Positions 8,989 to 17,475 of a DNA stretch of 64,000 nucleotides are shown here, piece by piece. The stretch covers positions 2,914,001-2,978,000 of the forward strand of contig OY760867.2 of NCBI GenBank assembly GCA_963664035.2, given 5' to 3'. The DNA is from G958296245 sp963664035. GTDB lineage: Bacteria; Chloroflexota; Dehalococcoidia; Lucifugimonadales; G958296245. The translations under genes were made by a program, and so were the position numbers. The notes beneath the pieces were generated by a model. The model was given only the letters and a program-made list of their open reading frames with translations, was not told the DNA's origin and searched no databases. Numbering within the stretch: position 1 is the first letter of the stretch; every line of letters begins with the position of its first letter.

Positions 8989-9072
8989 TACACAAGGTCT
9001 ACCTAGCCCACAGGCTAGGGATGGGGTCGCTGTGCCCCCTTGCGGTCTGTGGGCTGGTAACCTTGTGTAGAG
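8989..9072 (+). repeat. 84-nt long-hairpin inverted repeat upstream of the secreted protease
   Basis: The outer arms CCTCTACACAAGGT (8989-9002) and ACCTTGTGTAGAGG (9059-9072) are perfectly complementary over 14 nt. A second stem inside (TAGCCCACAG at 9006-9015 with CTGTGGGCTG at 9048-9057) extends the duplex with little interruption. It ends 34 nt before the ATG of the protease gene. It could be a structured 5' leader, a small RNA or a palindromic insertion. No match to a known RNA family was recognised. Confidence 0.65.
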
Positions 9073-9106
9073 GGACCCGCGTTCCTTGCCGTGAGGGGGC
9101 TCCGCC

Positions 9107-10855
9107 ATGAAGCCAAACCTGAGAGCAATCGCTTCCGTCCTGACCGCCGTGATCGTGCTGGCGTCCCTCGCCGCCTGCGGCGAAGACCCTGACGTAGAAG
9201 CGACCGTCGAAGCCAAGATAGCCTCCATCGACGCAACAATCAGCGCCGAAGCCGCCGAGGAAGCCGCCAAGCAGGCTGCCATCACCATCGCCATCCAGGC
9301 CACCATGGAAGCCATGCCCACGGCCACACATACACCCACCTCTACTCCCTCCCCCACCCCAACGCCGACCTTCACGCCCACTCCGTCTCCAACTCCTACA
9401 CTCACGCCGACCAGCACGCCAACCCCAACGGCTACAGCCACCGCCACACCGACACCTACGGCGACTCCAACCCCGACACCCACGCCCACCAACACGCCCT
9501 CGCCCACGCCAACTCCTACTCCACTTCCTACGCCTACGCCTACCAACACACCGACGCCCACCAACACTGCAACCCCAACGCCCACTAACACGCCCACAGC
9601 CACACCAACGCTCACCCCTACTCCCACACCCACCAAAACCCCATCTCCATCTCCAACTCCAACCCCGCCCCCAACGTGGACTCCTACGCCCACCATGACC
9701 CCGACGCCCGCGCCCACAATCGCCGACATTGTCGAAGAGGCGAGGCAAAGCGTCGTCCTCATAGACACCGGCAACGGTACCGGATCGGGCTTCGTCGTGG
9801 ACACCACCGGCTACGTCCTCACGAACGAGCATGTGGTCAGAGGGTCGAGTTGGCTAACGGTGATACTCGACAACGGAGACAGGCTGACCGCTTACGTCGC
9901 CGCGTCTGACACTAGCCGTGATATCGCATTGATAAAGGTCAACAGGCACTTTCATAGGGTGCTGCAATTCGCCACAGAGGTGCGAGAGGGTGAGGAGGTA
10001 ATAGCCCTCGGTTATCCCTTCAGCTACACACTGGGGCAGAGCATGACGATAACGACCGGCATCGTCTCGGCCTTCCGCACTTCCGGCGGAGTCGCGTATA
10101 TCCAGACCGATACAGACCTCAACTTCGGCAACAGTGGTGGCCCGCTGCTGAATCTCCGTGGCGAGGTCGTTGGAATGAACACGAGTGTCTTAAGGGACTG
10201 GGAAGCCCAAGGGATCAACTTCGCCATCCGGTACGACGTACTGGCCAACCGCCTTCCAGTCCTACGAAGAGCCGCCGCAAGGCCTCCAACCGCCACGCCA
10301 ACCCCGACCGCCACACCGGAGCCCAAGCCCATCTTCGGACCCGTGGACGGTGAGATCGAGCATAAGATCCACGAAACTGGCTACATTGACGGTTACCACG
10401 CCTGGGGCGTCTCAATGGAGGACGGAATCATCGAGGCCCGCTTCTACAATCCATATTCCGCGAGTGTAGGTAAGTGGAGCAGTGGTTTCATGTTCAGGCA
10501 CAGAAGAACTGACGACGGGCCCAAGTTCCACATCGTCGTCATTACAGAGACTGGCTACTTCCACCACTATCTGCGTACGACTGGCGACGGCGAGTCTGAC
10601 CAACGCCTTGCGCGTAGGCACATCAGCCAGGTAAATACCAGTTCAAGGGACAGTAATCACATCCGCATCGTCGCCGCGGGAAGAGAGGGAAAGCTGTACA
10701 TCAATGGCCACTACATCGCCAATCTACAACTCCAGGGCCTGATGGAGGCGGGGAGCATATTCGCTGTGGGCAACTACTTCACGGGGGGAGGCGTAGCAGG
10801 CTACTCAACTCGCTTCAAGGACTTTGCCATATGGCCGCTAAGTGCCCTTAGGTGA
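9107..10855 (+). CDS. Secreted trypsin-like (HtrA/DegP-type) serine protease lipoprotein with Thr-Pro linker
   Basis: A 582-residue lipoprotein. Signal peptide and lipobox are at LAAC, with the lipidated Cys near residue 24. An acidic helical stretch (25-70) and a linker of about 130 residues made almost only of Thr-Pro repeats (72-203) project the catalytic domain from the membrane. The S1 triad is visible: His242 in TNEHVV, Asp272 in SRDIALIKV and Ser343 in GNSGGPL. After a second short Pro-Thr linker comes one C-terminal domain of about 170 residues (from IFGPVDGEIEH), beta-rich and possibly concanavalin-like. No PDZ domain is seen, unlike classical HtrA. It is paralogous to the protein at 12289-15150, which has three such domains. 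Confidence 0.88.
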   Translation: MKPNLRAIASVLTAVIVLASLAACGEDPDVEATVEAKIASIDATISAEAAEEAAKQAAITIAIQATMEAMPTATHTPTSTPSPTPTPTFTPTPSPTPTLTPTSTPTPTATATATPTPTATPTPTPTPTNTPSPTPTPTPLPTPTPTNTPTPTNTATPTPTNTPTATPTLTPTPTPTKTPSPSPTPTPPPTWTPTPTMTPTPAPTIADIVEEARQSVVLIDTGNGTGSGFVVDTTGYVLTNEHVVRGSSWLTVILDNGDRLTAYVAASDTSRDIALIKVNRHFHRVLQFATEVREGEEVIALGYPFSYTLGQSMTITTGIVSAFRTSGGVAYIQTDTDLNFGNSGGPLLNLRGEVVGMNTSVLRDWEAQGINFAIRYDVLANRLPVLRRAAARPPTATPTPTATPEPKPIFGPVDGEIEHKIHETGYIDGYHAWGVSMEDGIIEARFYNPYSASVGKWSSGFMFRHRRTDDGPKFHIVVITETGYFHHYLRTTGDGESDQRLARRHISQVNTSSRDSNHIRIVAAGREGKLYINGHYIANLQLQGLMEAGSIFAVGNYFTGGGVAGYSTRFKDFAIWPLSALR

Positions 10856-10874
10856 TGACTCGTCCACCTACAAC

Positions 10875-10904
10875 TTGACATCCGACTACCTTCAGGTGCA
10901 AGAT
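10875..10904 (+). promoter_or_regulatory. Candidate promoter upstream of the 264-residue unknown protein
   Basis: TTGACA (10875-10880) is followed after 18 nt by CAAGAT (10899-10904). Start codon 10941 lies about 30 nt beyond, leaving room for the AGGAAGGGATGGAGA ribosome-binding region. Confidence 0.4.
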
Positions 10905-10940
10905 ATAGGGGTAGAGGAGTATTAAGGAAGGGATGGAGAT

Positions 10941-11735
10941 ATGACGATCAACGAAGTTGCCTATCGGCTCAATCCGGATTCACTAAGGGATACCTCCTAC
11001 AATGACCTCCTCCAACAGTTGGATCGGCTCCGAGACATAATGATAGAAGTCTCTACTGGTGGCCGGATGATCAAAGAGGTCAACACCAGATATAAGGAAG
11101 ACTACGCTCGTCTGACAGAACAGTTGAAAGCGTGGGGATTGGAGAATCCAATCCCGTACGAGGACCTGTGGGACTGGTACGGGAAGTGGAGAATCGGAGA
11201 CCTCCCTACGTATCAATCGCGCCGAGAGTATATCCGTGGTCTCTGTGAACCTCTTAAGCAACATCTTCGTGAGGGCCCTTCGTCGCGTGGTGCGGATGTC
11301 TTCACAGAACCCACTGGTTGGCCACGTGTCGATCGAACACTGGGAGAGATACGGAGTCGATTGGAGTCCGCGTCAACCGAGGAGCAATTTCAAGCCGTCG
11401 GCTTACTGTGTCGTGAAGCACTGACTTCACTCGCCCACGCTGTCTTCGACCCAGACCAACATCCGCCGCTTGATGATGTGGACCCCAGTAGGACTGATGC
11501 TAAGCGGATGCTCGACAGTTATCTGGCAGTGGAGGTCGATGGCAAGTCGAACACCATCGCCCGCAAGTATGCTAAGGCTTCCCTTGATCTCGCCAATGAG
11601 TTACAGCACAAGCGGACCGCGGTATTTCGTAACGCCGCCCTCTGCGCCGAAGCCACAGCCTCAGTAGTTAACATCATTGCGATTCTCTCGGGCATACGTG
11701 ACCCGCAGAAGACAAGCCATGAAGTAGGCGGCTAA
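10941..11735 (+). CDS. Unrecognised 264-residue helical protein
   Basis: I do not recognise this family with confidence. The N-terminal half is helical and charged (residues 1-100), with no membrane segment or signal peptide. The C-terminal half (about residues 130-255: EEQFQAVGLLCREALTSLAH, then an all-helical stretch ending CAEATASVVNIIAIL) has the look of a HEPN-like or abortive-infection-associated helical domain, but the canonical R-x4-6-H catalytic motif is not obvious. A purine-rich ribosome-binding site precedes the ATG. Base composition is less GC-rich than the neighbours, consistent with acquisition. It stands alone between protease and coiled-coil genes. Confidence 0.75.
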   Translation: MTINEVAYRLNPDSLRDTSYNDLLQQLDRLRDIMIEVSTGGRMIKEVNTRYKEDYARLTEQLKAWGLENPIPYEDLWDWYGKWRIGDLPTYQSRREYIRGLCEPLKQHLREGPSSRGADVFTEPTGWPRVDRTLGEIRSRLESASTEEQFQAVGLLCREALTSLAHAVFDPDQHPPLDDVDPSRTDAKRMLDSYLAVEVDGKSNTIARKYAKASLDLANELQHKRTAVFRNAALCAEATASVVNIIAILSGIRDPQKTSHEVGG

Positions 11736-11826
11736 TGGTTAATGATTCGTCACGGACACATGAACGTCGTTGCCTACGATTCTATCCCCTGCGTCAACCA
11801 CATGCGCCCGTTGCCCGTCCATCTCC

Positions 11827-11855
11827 TTGACACAACCCATGTGCGCCTATACCCT
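11827..11855 (+). promoter_or_regulatory. Candidate promoter for the coiled-coil protein gene
   Basis: A perfect TTGACA (11827-11832), a 17-nt spacer and TACCCT (11850-11855) precede the start codon at 11876 by about 20 nt. The -10 resembles that of the MntA gene promoter (TACCAT). Confidence 0.5.
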
Positions 11856-11875
11856 GAATGCACAAGGAGAATGAC

Positions 11876-12172
11876 ATGGCTACCCTTACGCCCCCGATCA
11901 CCAGGGCCGAGCTCCGAGAAGAGATACAAGCCATCAGGGCCGACCTGCGGGACGAGATGCAGGTCATGCGCGACGATATGCAGGTCATGCGCGACGAGTT
12001 CAAGGAGCACTACGCCACAAAGGCCGACCTCGCGAGAGTGAGGACCGACCTAGCCGACATGAAGTCCGAGCTCGTCAAGTGGATCGTAGGCGTGGCCTTG
12101 GCCGGAGTCGCCGCCGCCGCCACGTTGACCGCCGCCGTCACCACAGCCGTCGTCAGCATACTCGGGAACTAG
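11876..12172 (+). CDS. Small coiled-coil protein with a C-terminal membrane anchor
   Basis: A 98-residue protein with a charged amphipathic coiled coil (residues 9-60, including the internal repeats EMQVMRDDMQVMRDE) followed by ATKADLARVRTDLADMKSEL and a hydrophobic C-terminal segment of about 28 residues (WIVGVALAGVAAAATLTAAV). The layout resembles the DUF1640/CCDC90-like proteins common beside toxin-antitoxin and accessory loci, but no function can be assigned. The ATG at 11876 is chosen over the one at 11858 because AAGGAGA lies 5 nt upstream of it. Confidence 0.7.
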   Translation: MATLTPPITRAELREEIQAIRADLRDEMQVMRDDMQVMRDEFKEHYATKADLARVRTDLADMKSELVKWIVGVALAGVAAAATLTAAVTTAVVSILGN

Positions 12173-12273
12173 ACCCAACACCGCCAACCCGCACGCCCAC
12201 CGACGCAGCCCTTCCCCCCTTCGCTCCCCCTTCCCCTTCGCGCCCTTCGTGTCCTTCGTGGACGCCGTTCGTC

Positions 12274-12279
12274 TATAAT
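12274..12279 (+). promoter_or_regulatory. Consensus -10 box immediately upstream of the tripartite protease gene
   Basis: A perfect TATAAT ends 9 nt before the GTG start codon at 12289, so transcription should begin at or next to the start codon and give a leaderless mRNA. No good -35 is seen. A short phrase CCTTCGTGTCCTTCGTGGA lies just upstream and recurs near 37324-37343. Confidence 0.5.
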
Positions 12280-12288
12280 TGGATTGAC

Positions 12289-15150
12289 GTGACCGCGAGA
12301 CCGTACCTGAGAGCAATCGCCCCCGTCCTGGCCGCCCTGCTCGCCCTGGCCGTGCTCGCCGCGTGCGGCGAAGACCCCGACATAGAGGCCACGGTGGAGG
12401 CGAAGATCGCCGCCATCGACGCGACGGTCACCGCCGAGCAGGCCGAGGAAGACGCCAGGCAGGCCGCCATAGCCGCGGCCGTCCAGGCCACCATGGAGGC
12501 CATGCCCACGGCCACGCCCACCCATACCCCGTCTCCAACCCCGACGCCCACGCTCACCCCCACTCCGTCCCCTACCCCGACGCACACGCCGACCGCCACG
12601 CCAACCCCGACGAATACGCCGACGCCCACCGCGACTCCTACCCCTACGCCCACGAACACGCCCACGCCTACGGCCACCCCGACTCCGGTCCCCACGTCCA
12701 CGCCCACACCCACACCTACACCCACCGCCACGCCCACGAACACCCCTACTCCCACACCCACCAACACCCCCACGGCCACGCCGACCCCGGTCCCCACGCC
12801 CACGCCCACACCCACACCCACCGCCACGCCGACGCCAACGCCCACGAGCACCCCGACTCCCACGCCCACGAGTACGCCCACGGCCACGCCTGCCCCAACC
12901 AGCACTCCGACGCCAACACCCACGGTGACCCCAACGCCCACGGTGACCCCGAGCCCGGCATCGACGGTCGCCGACGTCGTGGAGAGGGCGAGGACGAGCG
13001 TCGTCCACGTCACGACGCGGTTCGGAGCCGGATCGGGCTTCGTCGTCGATCCCGACGGGTACATCCTCACCAACGCCCACGTCGTGGAGAAGCCCGAAGG
13101 GCTGAGGGTCCACTTCGACGACGGCGTCAACCTGGCCGCCGGCGTGGTCGCCTACGACGAAGAGCGAGACATGGCCCTGTTGAAGATCGACGGGGCCCAC
13201 TCCCTGGCGGCCCTGTCATTCGCGGCGGACGCGAGAGAGGGGGAGACGGTCGTGGCCCTCGGTTACCCCTTCAGCCACGTGATAGGCGAGAACCTGACCG
13301 TGACGGTCGGCATAGTGTCGTCCTTCCGCACGTATAACGGCGTGGACTTCATACAGACCGACGCGGAAATCAACCCGGGCAACAGCGGCGGCCCGCTGCT
13401 CAACCTCCGGGGCAAGGTCGTCGGCATGAACACGTCGGCCTATAGGGAGGGAGAAGCCCAAGGCATCAACTTCGCCATCCGGTACGACGTGCTGGACGCT
13501 CAACTGCCCGTCATGCTGGCCGCCTCCACGACGCCGCCGACCGCCACGCCCACCCCATCGCCCAAGGCCAGCCCGACGCCCGGACCAGGGCCGCAGCCCA
13601 TCTTCGGACCCGTGGACGGCGAGATCGAGCACAAGCCCGACGACGGCCTCATCGACGGCTATCATGCCAGTTGGGTCAGTGTAAGAGACGGGGTCATCGA
13701 AGCCAACTTCCATAATCCGTATTCTCCCAGCGTGGGCCGTTGGGGCAGCGGCTTCATGTTCCGCCACAGCTCCAACGACGATGGCACGAATAAGTTCCAC
13801 TCCGTCGTGATTACGGAGGACGGCTATTTGCACCACGTCCTGCGCATGGGCGGCCCTGGAAACACCCAACGCCTGGCCAGGAGGTTCGTCGCCGAGATAC
13901 GCACCGGCGCAACGGATAGCAACCATATTCGCGTCGTCCTGACCGGGGGAGCGGGCAAGCTGTACATCAACGGAAGCTACGTGACCGACCTGCGGCTTCA
14001 CGGCCTGATGGAAGAGGGGGGCGTCTTCGCCGTGGGCAGCTACTTCTCGGGCCACGGCGTCTCAGGCTACTCGACGCGCTTCGAAGACTTCACGGTGTGG
14101 CCGGCCGCCGAGCCCCTGTTCGGCCCGCTGGACGGCGAGATCGAGCACGACCCGGACGACGGCTTCATCGACGACTACCGCGCCGACGGAGTCGCGATAA
14201 GGGATGGGATCGTAGAAGCCCGCTTCTTCAACCCATACTCCGCGGACATGGGCAAGTGGAGCGTCGGCTTCCTGTTCCGAAACAGCCCTCAAGGCGCCGC
14301 CGACGCGTTCCATGCCGTCGTGATTACGTATGACGGCTATCTCCACCACTACCTGCGCACGGGTAGAGGCGGCGCCGACCAACGCCTGGCGTCCGAGCAC
14401 GTCCCCCAGGTAAACACCGATCCGGCAGGCGATAACCACGTCCGCATCGTCTTCACCGGAGCCGAAGGCTTGCTGTACGTGAACGGAGAATACGCCGCGG
14501 ACCTGGCGCTGCGAGACCTGACGGAGGCGGGGACCGTCTACGCCGTGGGCAGCTACTTCACGGGGCACGGCGTTGCCGGCTACTCGACGCGCTTCGAAGA
14601 CTTCACGGTATGGCCGGCTCCCGAGTCCCTATTCGGCCCATCGGACGGCGAGATAGACCACAATCCGGGGGGCGGCTTCATCGACAGCTATCTCGCCAGG
14701 GGGATTCGCATAAGGGACGGGATTATCGAAGCCCGTTTCCACAACCCATATCCCAAGGACGTGGGCAAGTGGAGCAGCGGTTTCCTCTTCAGGCACAGCC
14801 GCCGAGACGACGATACTCCCGTGTTCCATGCCGTGGTAATTACGGGAGACGGCTACTTCTATCACTACCTGCGCACGGGCGACGCTCAAACCGACCAACG
14901 GCTGGCGGTCAGGTTCCTGGGCGAGATAGACACGGCCCATCCGGGCGAAAACCACGTCCGCATCGTCGCCAACGGCAAGCAAGGCAAGCTGTACGTCAAC
15001 GGCGGTTACATCGCGGACCTGCAACTACAGGGATTGATGGACGACGGCCACGTAAGGGCCGTGGGCAGCTACTTCTCCGGCCACGGCGCCGCGGGCCGCT
15101 CGACGCAGTTCGAGGACTTCACCATCTGGCCCATAGGCAGCCTGAGGTAA
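12289..15150 (+). CDS. Secreted trypsin-like serine protease lipoprotein with three C-terminal repeat domains
   Basis: A 953-residue paralogue of the protein at 9107-10855. The GTG start at 12289 aligns with the shorter paralogue's start and gives a proper signal peptide with lipobox LAAC (Cys near residue 26). A helical segment and a Thr-Pro linker of about 150 residues follow. The S1 protease domain has His264 (TNAHVV), Asp294 (ERDMALLKI) and Ser366 (GNSGGPL). The rest is three tandem copies of a domain of about 170 residues (roughly 437-607, 608-779, 780-953), each opening with a phrase like LFGPLDGEIEH and closing with STRFEDFTVWP. The protein is probably surface-anchored, using the repeats for ligand or glycan binding. 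Confidence 0.87.
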   Translation: MTARPYLRAIAPVLAALLALAVLAACGEDPDIEATVEAKIAAIDATVTAEQAEEDARQAAIAAAVQATMEAMPTATPTHTPSPTPTPTLTPTPSPTPTHTPTATPTPTNTPTPTATPTPTPTNTPTPTATPTPVPTSTPTPTPTPTATPTNTPTPTPTNTPTATPTPVPTPTPTPTPTATPTPTPTSTPTPTPTSTPTATPAPTSTPTPTPTVTPTPTVTPSPASTVADVVERARTSVVHVTTRFGAGSGFVVDPDGYILTNAHVVEKPEGLRVHFDDGVNLAAGVVAYDEERDMALLKIDGAHSLAALSFAADAREGETVVALGYPFSHVIGENLTVTVGIVSSFRTYNGVDFIQTDAEINPGNSGGPLLNLRGKVVGMNTSAYREGEAQGINFAIRYDVLDAQLPVMLAASTTPPTATPTPSPKASPTPGPGPQPIFGPVDGEIEHKPDDGLIDGYHASWVSVRDGVIEANFHNPYSPSVGRWGSGFMFRHSSNDDGTNKFHSVVITEDGYLHHVLRMGGPGNTQRLARRFVAEIRTGATDSNHIRVVLTGGAGKLYINGSYVTDLRLHGLMEEGGVFAVGSYFSGHGVSGYSTRFEDFTVWPAAEPLFGPLDGEIEHDPDDGFIDDYRADGVAIRDGIVEARFFNPYSADMGKWSVGFLFRNSPQGAADAFHAVVITYDGYLHHYLRTGRGGADQRLASEHVPQVNTDPAGDNHVRIVFTGAEGLLYVNGEYAADLALRDLTEAGTVYAVGSYFTGHGVAGYSTRFEDFTVWPAPESLFGPSDGEIDHNPGGGFIDSYLARGIRIRDGIIEARFHNPYPKDVGKWSSGFLFRHSRRDDDTPVFHAVVITGDGYFYHYLRTGDAQTDQRLAVRFLGEIDTAHPGENHVRIVANGKQGKLYVNGGYIADLQLQGLMDDGHVRAVGSYFSGHGAAGRSTQFEDFTIWPIGSLR
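13597..15135 (+). repeat. Three tandem about 515-bp coding repeats
   Basis: The three copies of the C-terminal domain are direct repeats at the DNA level, starting near 13597, 14113 and 14626. Shared DNA phrases include GACGGCGAGAT and GGCTACTCGACGCGCTTCGA. The first two boundaries are more alike than the third. Confidence 0.75.
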
Positions 15151-15323
15151 TCGGCAAGCGCCCCCACAGCTCCTATTCCGGCACGATGGCCTACCCTTCG
15201 TCAAACGGCCCCTACGTCCAGCACAGGCCACACGGGGCCATCGAGAGCATATGATAGAATCTCTTCAGGCGACTTGCTTCTTGAGTCAAGTGGGTGGGCG
15301 CCCCACATAGGGAGGAGCGTACA

Positions 15324-15563
15324 GTGACACGCACGATGGGAAACGATGCGGTAGAGGGCGCAATCGTCTTGACTTCCGTCGTCGAGCAAGAAGGCAGCCA
15401 GTTCGTCTCATTCTGCGTCGAGCTTGGAACTGCTAGTTGCGGCGACACTGTTCAGGAGGCATATGAGAACCTTCAAGAGGCGATCTGGGTCCACCTCAAC
15501 GAATTGGAAGTCACCGGTGAGAGGGACCGCGTCTTTCGAGAAGATATAGAAGGCGATGAATGA
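15324..15563 (+). CDS. hicB: HicB-family antitoxin (no HicA found)
   Basis: A 79-residue HicB-like protein. It opens with a beta-rich partial RNase H-like fold (EGAIVLTSVVEQEGSQFVSF, CVELGTASCGDTVQEAYENL), followed by helix EAIWVHLNELEVTGERDRVF. It would normally inhibit the small mRNA interferase HicA. The GTG at 15324 is chosen for its strong GGAGGAG 6 nt upstream. The sequence either side holds no HicA-like frame: the strong ribosome-binding site after the stop (AAGGAGATGGCGGTGTGA) opens only three codons. It is therefore an orphan. Confidence 0.82.
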   Translation: MTRTMGNDAVEGAIVLTSVVEQEGSQFVSFCVELGTASCGDTVQEAYENLQEAIWVHLNELEVTGERDRVFREDIEGDE

Positions 15564-15658
15564 AAGGAGATGGCGGTGTGAGGGACACTGACCCACTGTT
15601 CTGAAAAATTCTATCGATCCTCATTCCAGTGGCTGCTGCATGGATGTTCGTGTCGTGG

Positions 15659-15687
15659 TTGTGACAGTGGTGGTTTATGCCTATGCT
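15659..15687 (+). promoter_or_regulatory. Candidate promoter for the HNH nuclease gene
   Basis: TTGTGA (15659-15664) and TATGCT (15682-15687) are 17 nt apart. The start codon is about 40 nt downstream, after an AAGGAGA site. Confidence 0.4.
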
Positions 15688-15728
15688 AGTCCTTATGGGC
15701 GTTATATGTGTTATTGCTAAGGAGAGAC

Positions 15729-16235
15729 ATGATGTGTTTCTTAGACTTGTTTGAGGAAGAACAGCCGAAGAACAAGCGTATTCCTATTGATCCGTTTCTG
15801 AAGAAGGCCATTATCGACGACCTTATAAAGAAGCAGAAGAGTCGTTGTATGTACTGCGGCAGAAGAGTAGGAAGAGACTTGTTCGATCTTGATCATAAGA
15901 TCCCCGTTGCTCGTGGGGGAACCAACAGGAGAAGCAATTTTCAGTTGCTTTGCCGCACCTGTAACACGCGCAAGGGTACGCTGACAGATAAGGAATTTCG
16001 GCGCAAATATCGAGCCGCAGGAGTGGCTCAAACCCAAATTGTGCCTACCAAGACCATTCCCCAAAGCAAGTTTGTTGAAGCGCCAAAGACTTCTCCCAAG
16101 CGACAAGGAGCTTCAAGCAGGAGGGCTGTTGTCCACGCGGAAGACATGTGGGACGGCACGCCCATTTGTGGCGGAAGGGGGAAGACTGCCGGGTTCATGG
16201 ACGAAGTGACTTGCAGAAAATGTCTTTCAACGTAA
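15729..16235 (+). CDS. HNH endonuclease
   Basis: This protein of about 168 residues has a complete HNH core: a first zinc pair (CMYCGRRVG), DLDHKIPVARGGTNRRSNFQ with the catalytic His, and a second pair (LLCRTCNTRKG). A basic linker and a second possible zinc site (TPICGGRG, then CRKC) form the C-terminal end. Either of two adjacent ATG codons (15729, 15732) could be used; AAGGAGA lies just upstream of both. Codon use is markedly more AT-rich than in the flanking genes, and an IS630-type element starts 31 nt after its stop, so it is probably part of transferred DNA. Confidence 0.85.
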   Translation: MMCFLDLFEEEQPKNKRIPIDPFLKKAIIDDLIKKQKSRCMYCGRRVGRDLFDLDHKIPVARGGTNRRSNFQLLCRTCNTRKGTLTDKEFRRKYRAAGVAQTQIVPTKTIPQSKFVEAPKTSPKRQGASSRRAVVHAEDMWDGTPICGGRGKTAGFMDEVTCRKCLST

Positions 16236-16266
16236 GGCGCATTGGCAGGTGGACTAGAGCGACCTA

Positions 16267-17384
16267 GTACCTGCTATCATAAGTCAGCGTAACGTTGTTT
16301 GAGGGTGGTAGGTCTGACAACGGTCTTGGTCCATTCAAAGGGGATAGGGTTCCTGTTGCGGGCAGCAGTAAAGCGGTCTATGGCCTCGCGGACCTGCTTG
16401 GGGTCCGTGGCACTGAGGTGTCGCAGCACAGCCTGTGTCAGGATGCTGAACCAGACCTCGATCTGGTTCAGCCAGGAAGCATGTGTGGGTGTGTAGTGGA
16501 AATGGACCAGGGGATGGCGTGCAAGCCAACGGTCATTCTTGGGCTTATGGGTGACGAAATTGTCCAGCACCACGTGAAGCTCGGTATCGGGATAGTGGTC
16601 CACAATACGGTTCATGAAGTCCAGGAACTCGCGTCGCCGCTTGCGGCTATAGTGGGCCACGTTGACCTTGCCTGTATGCACCTCAAGAGCAGCGAAGAGG
16701 GTGGTAGTCCCGTGTCGCTTGTACTCATGAGAGTGTCCCCTCACCGCCTCTCCGTTGGGAAGGCGCAGCCACCCCTGCGCTCGTTCCAAGGCCTGAATGG
16801 AAGGCTTCTCGTCGACGCTGATCACCATCGCGTTCTCAGGCGGGTCCAGGTAGAGTCCCACTATGTCCGCCGCCTTTTGAGCAAACTGCGGATCGGTGCT
16901 CACGCACCGGCTGCGACGCCGCTGAAGGTGGATGCCGTGCTTGCGAAGCACACGCCAGACGTGGATCGCCGAGACGTCACCAAGGGCCTTGGCCAACAGC
17001 TTGCCCGTCCATGTCGTGTACCCGTCCGGAGCAGGCTCGTCCAACTGGGCCAGGATGCGCCGCTCGGTCTCCTCGCCGTATACCCGGGGCTTGCCCGACC
17101 GGGGAGCGTCTGCCAGACCGCTCAATCCCTGCTTGGCGAACCGGGTGCGCCATTTGCTCACCGTAGCCGCACGCGTATGCAACTCAGATGCGATCTCCTT
17201 CGTCGTGCTTCCCGCCGCCGCTGCCAGGACGATACGGGCTCGTTGCACAATGCGCTGCTCCGTCGTGGTTCCTCGCACCCATCTCTCCAGGGTCGTTCGA
17301 TCGTCCTCAGTCAACTCAATTCGTGTCGCTACTCCAGCCATGCCGAGAGAATACATCATGACGCCGTATATTGATAGTAGGTAC
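16267..17384 (-). mobile_element. IS630-family insertion sequence
   Basis: A complete 1118-bp element. Its ends are inverted repeats beginning GTACCTGCTATCA on the left and, read inward, GTACCTACTATCA on the right. It is flanked by the TA dinucleotides expected for IS630 (16265-16266 and 17385-17386). One full-length transposase gene fills it. With near-perfect ends and an intact transposase it may be active or recently inserted. Confidence 0.92.
16277..17359 (-). CDS. IS630-family transposase
   Basis: A 360-residue DDE transposase. The N-terminal half contains tandem helix-turn-helix segments (ERWVRGTTTEQRIVQRARIV; STTKEIASELHTRAATVSKW; RVYGEETERRI) that bind the terminal repeats. The C-terminal DDE domain shows Asp in VISVDEKPS, Asp in HVVLDNFVTHK and Glu in ASWLNQIEVWF, with the usual IS630 spacing. 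The gene has no frameshift. A second in-frame Met at residue 7 is an alternative start. The frame ends 10 nt inside the left terminus. Confidence 0.94.
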   Translation of the reverse strand: MMYSLGMAGVATRIELTEDDRTTLERWVRGTTTEQRIVQRARIVLAAAAGSTTKEIASELHTRAATVSKWRTRFAKQGLSGLADAPRSGKPRVYGEETERRILAQLDEPAPDGYTTWTGKLLAKALGDVSAIHVWRVLRKHGIHLQRRRSRCVSTDPQFAQKAADIVGLYLDPPENAMVISVDEKPSIQALERAQGWLRLPNGEAVRGHSHEYKRHGTTTLFAALEVHTGKVNVAHYSRKRRREFLDFMNRIVDHYPDTELHVVLDNFVTHKPKNDRWLARHPLVHFHYTPTHASWLNQIEVWFSILTQAVLRHLSATDPKQVREAIDRFTAARNRNPIPFEWTKTVVRPTTLKQRYADL

Positions 17385-17475
17385 TAGTGGAGTATGTCAA
17401 ATGAGACCCCATCAGACAGTCTGTGCTGCGCCATCCTCCCCTTCCTGATAGAATCTCCCCCGGAGGATTTGCCGC

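Noticed and set aside
8989..9072. 6S RNA, SRP RNA or tmRNA
   Set aside because: The hairpin has no GGAA-type SRP loop or tRNA-like ends and no clear 6S bubble, so no named RNA was assigned.
8839..9807. Long open frames opposite the Thr-Pro-rich protease, full of Val-Gly repeats (similar ones opposite 12273-13130, 45622-46485 and 51313-52164)
   Set aside because: These are the mirror image of low-complexity codon repeats in the real genes; they have no start signals, no family similarity and occur opposite every Pro-Thr linker.
15564..15660. HicA toxin downstream of HicB
   Set aside because: The strong ribosome-binding site leads to only three codons before a stop, and no HicA-like frame is seen either strand.
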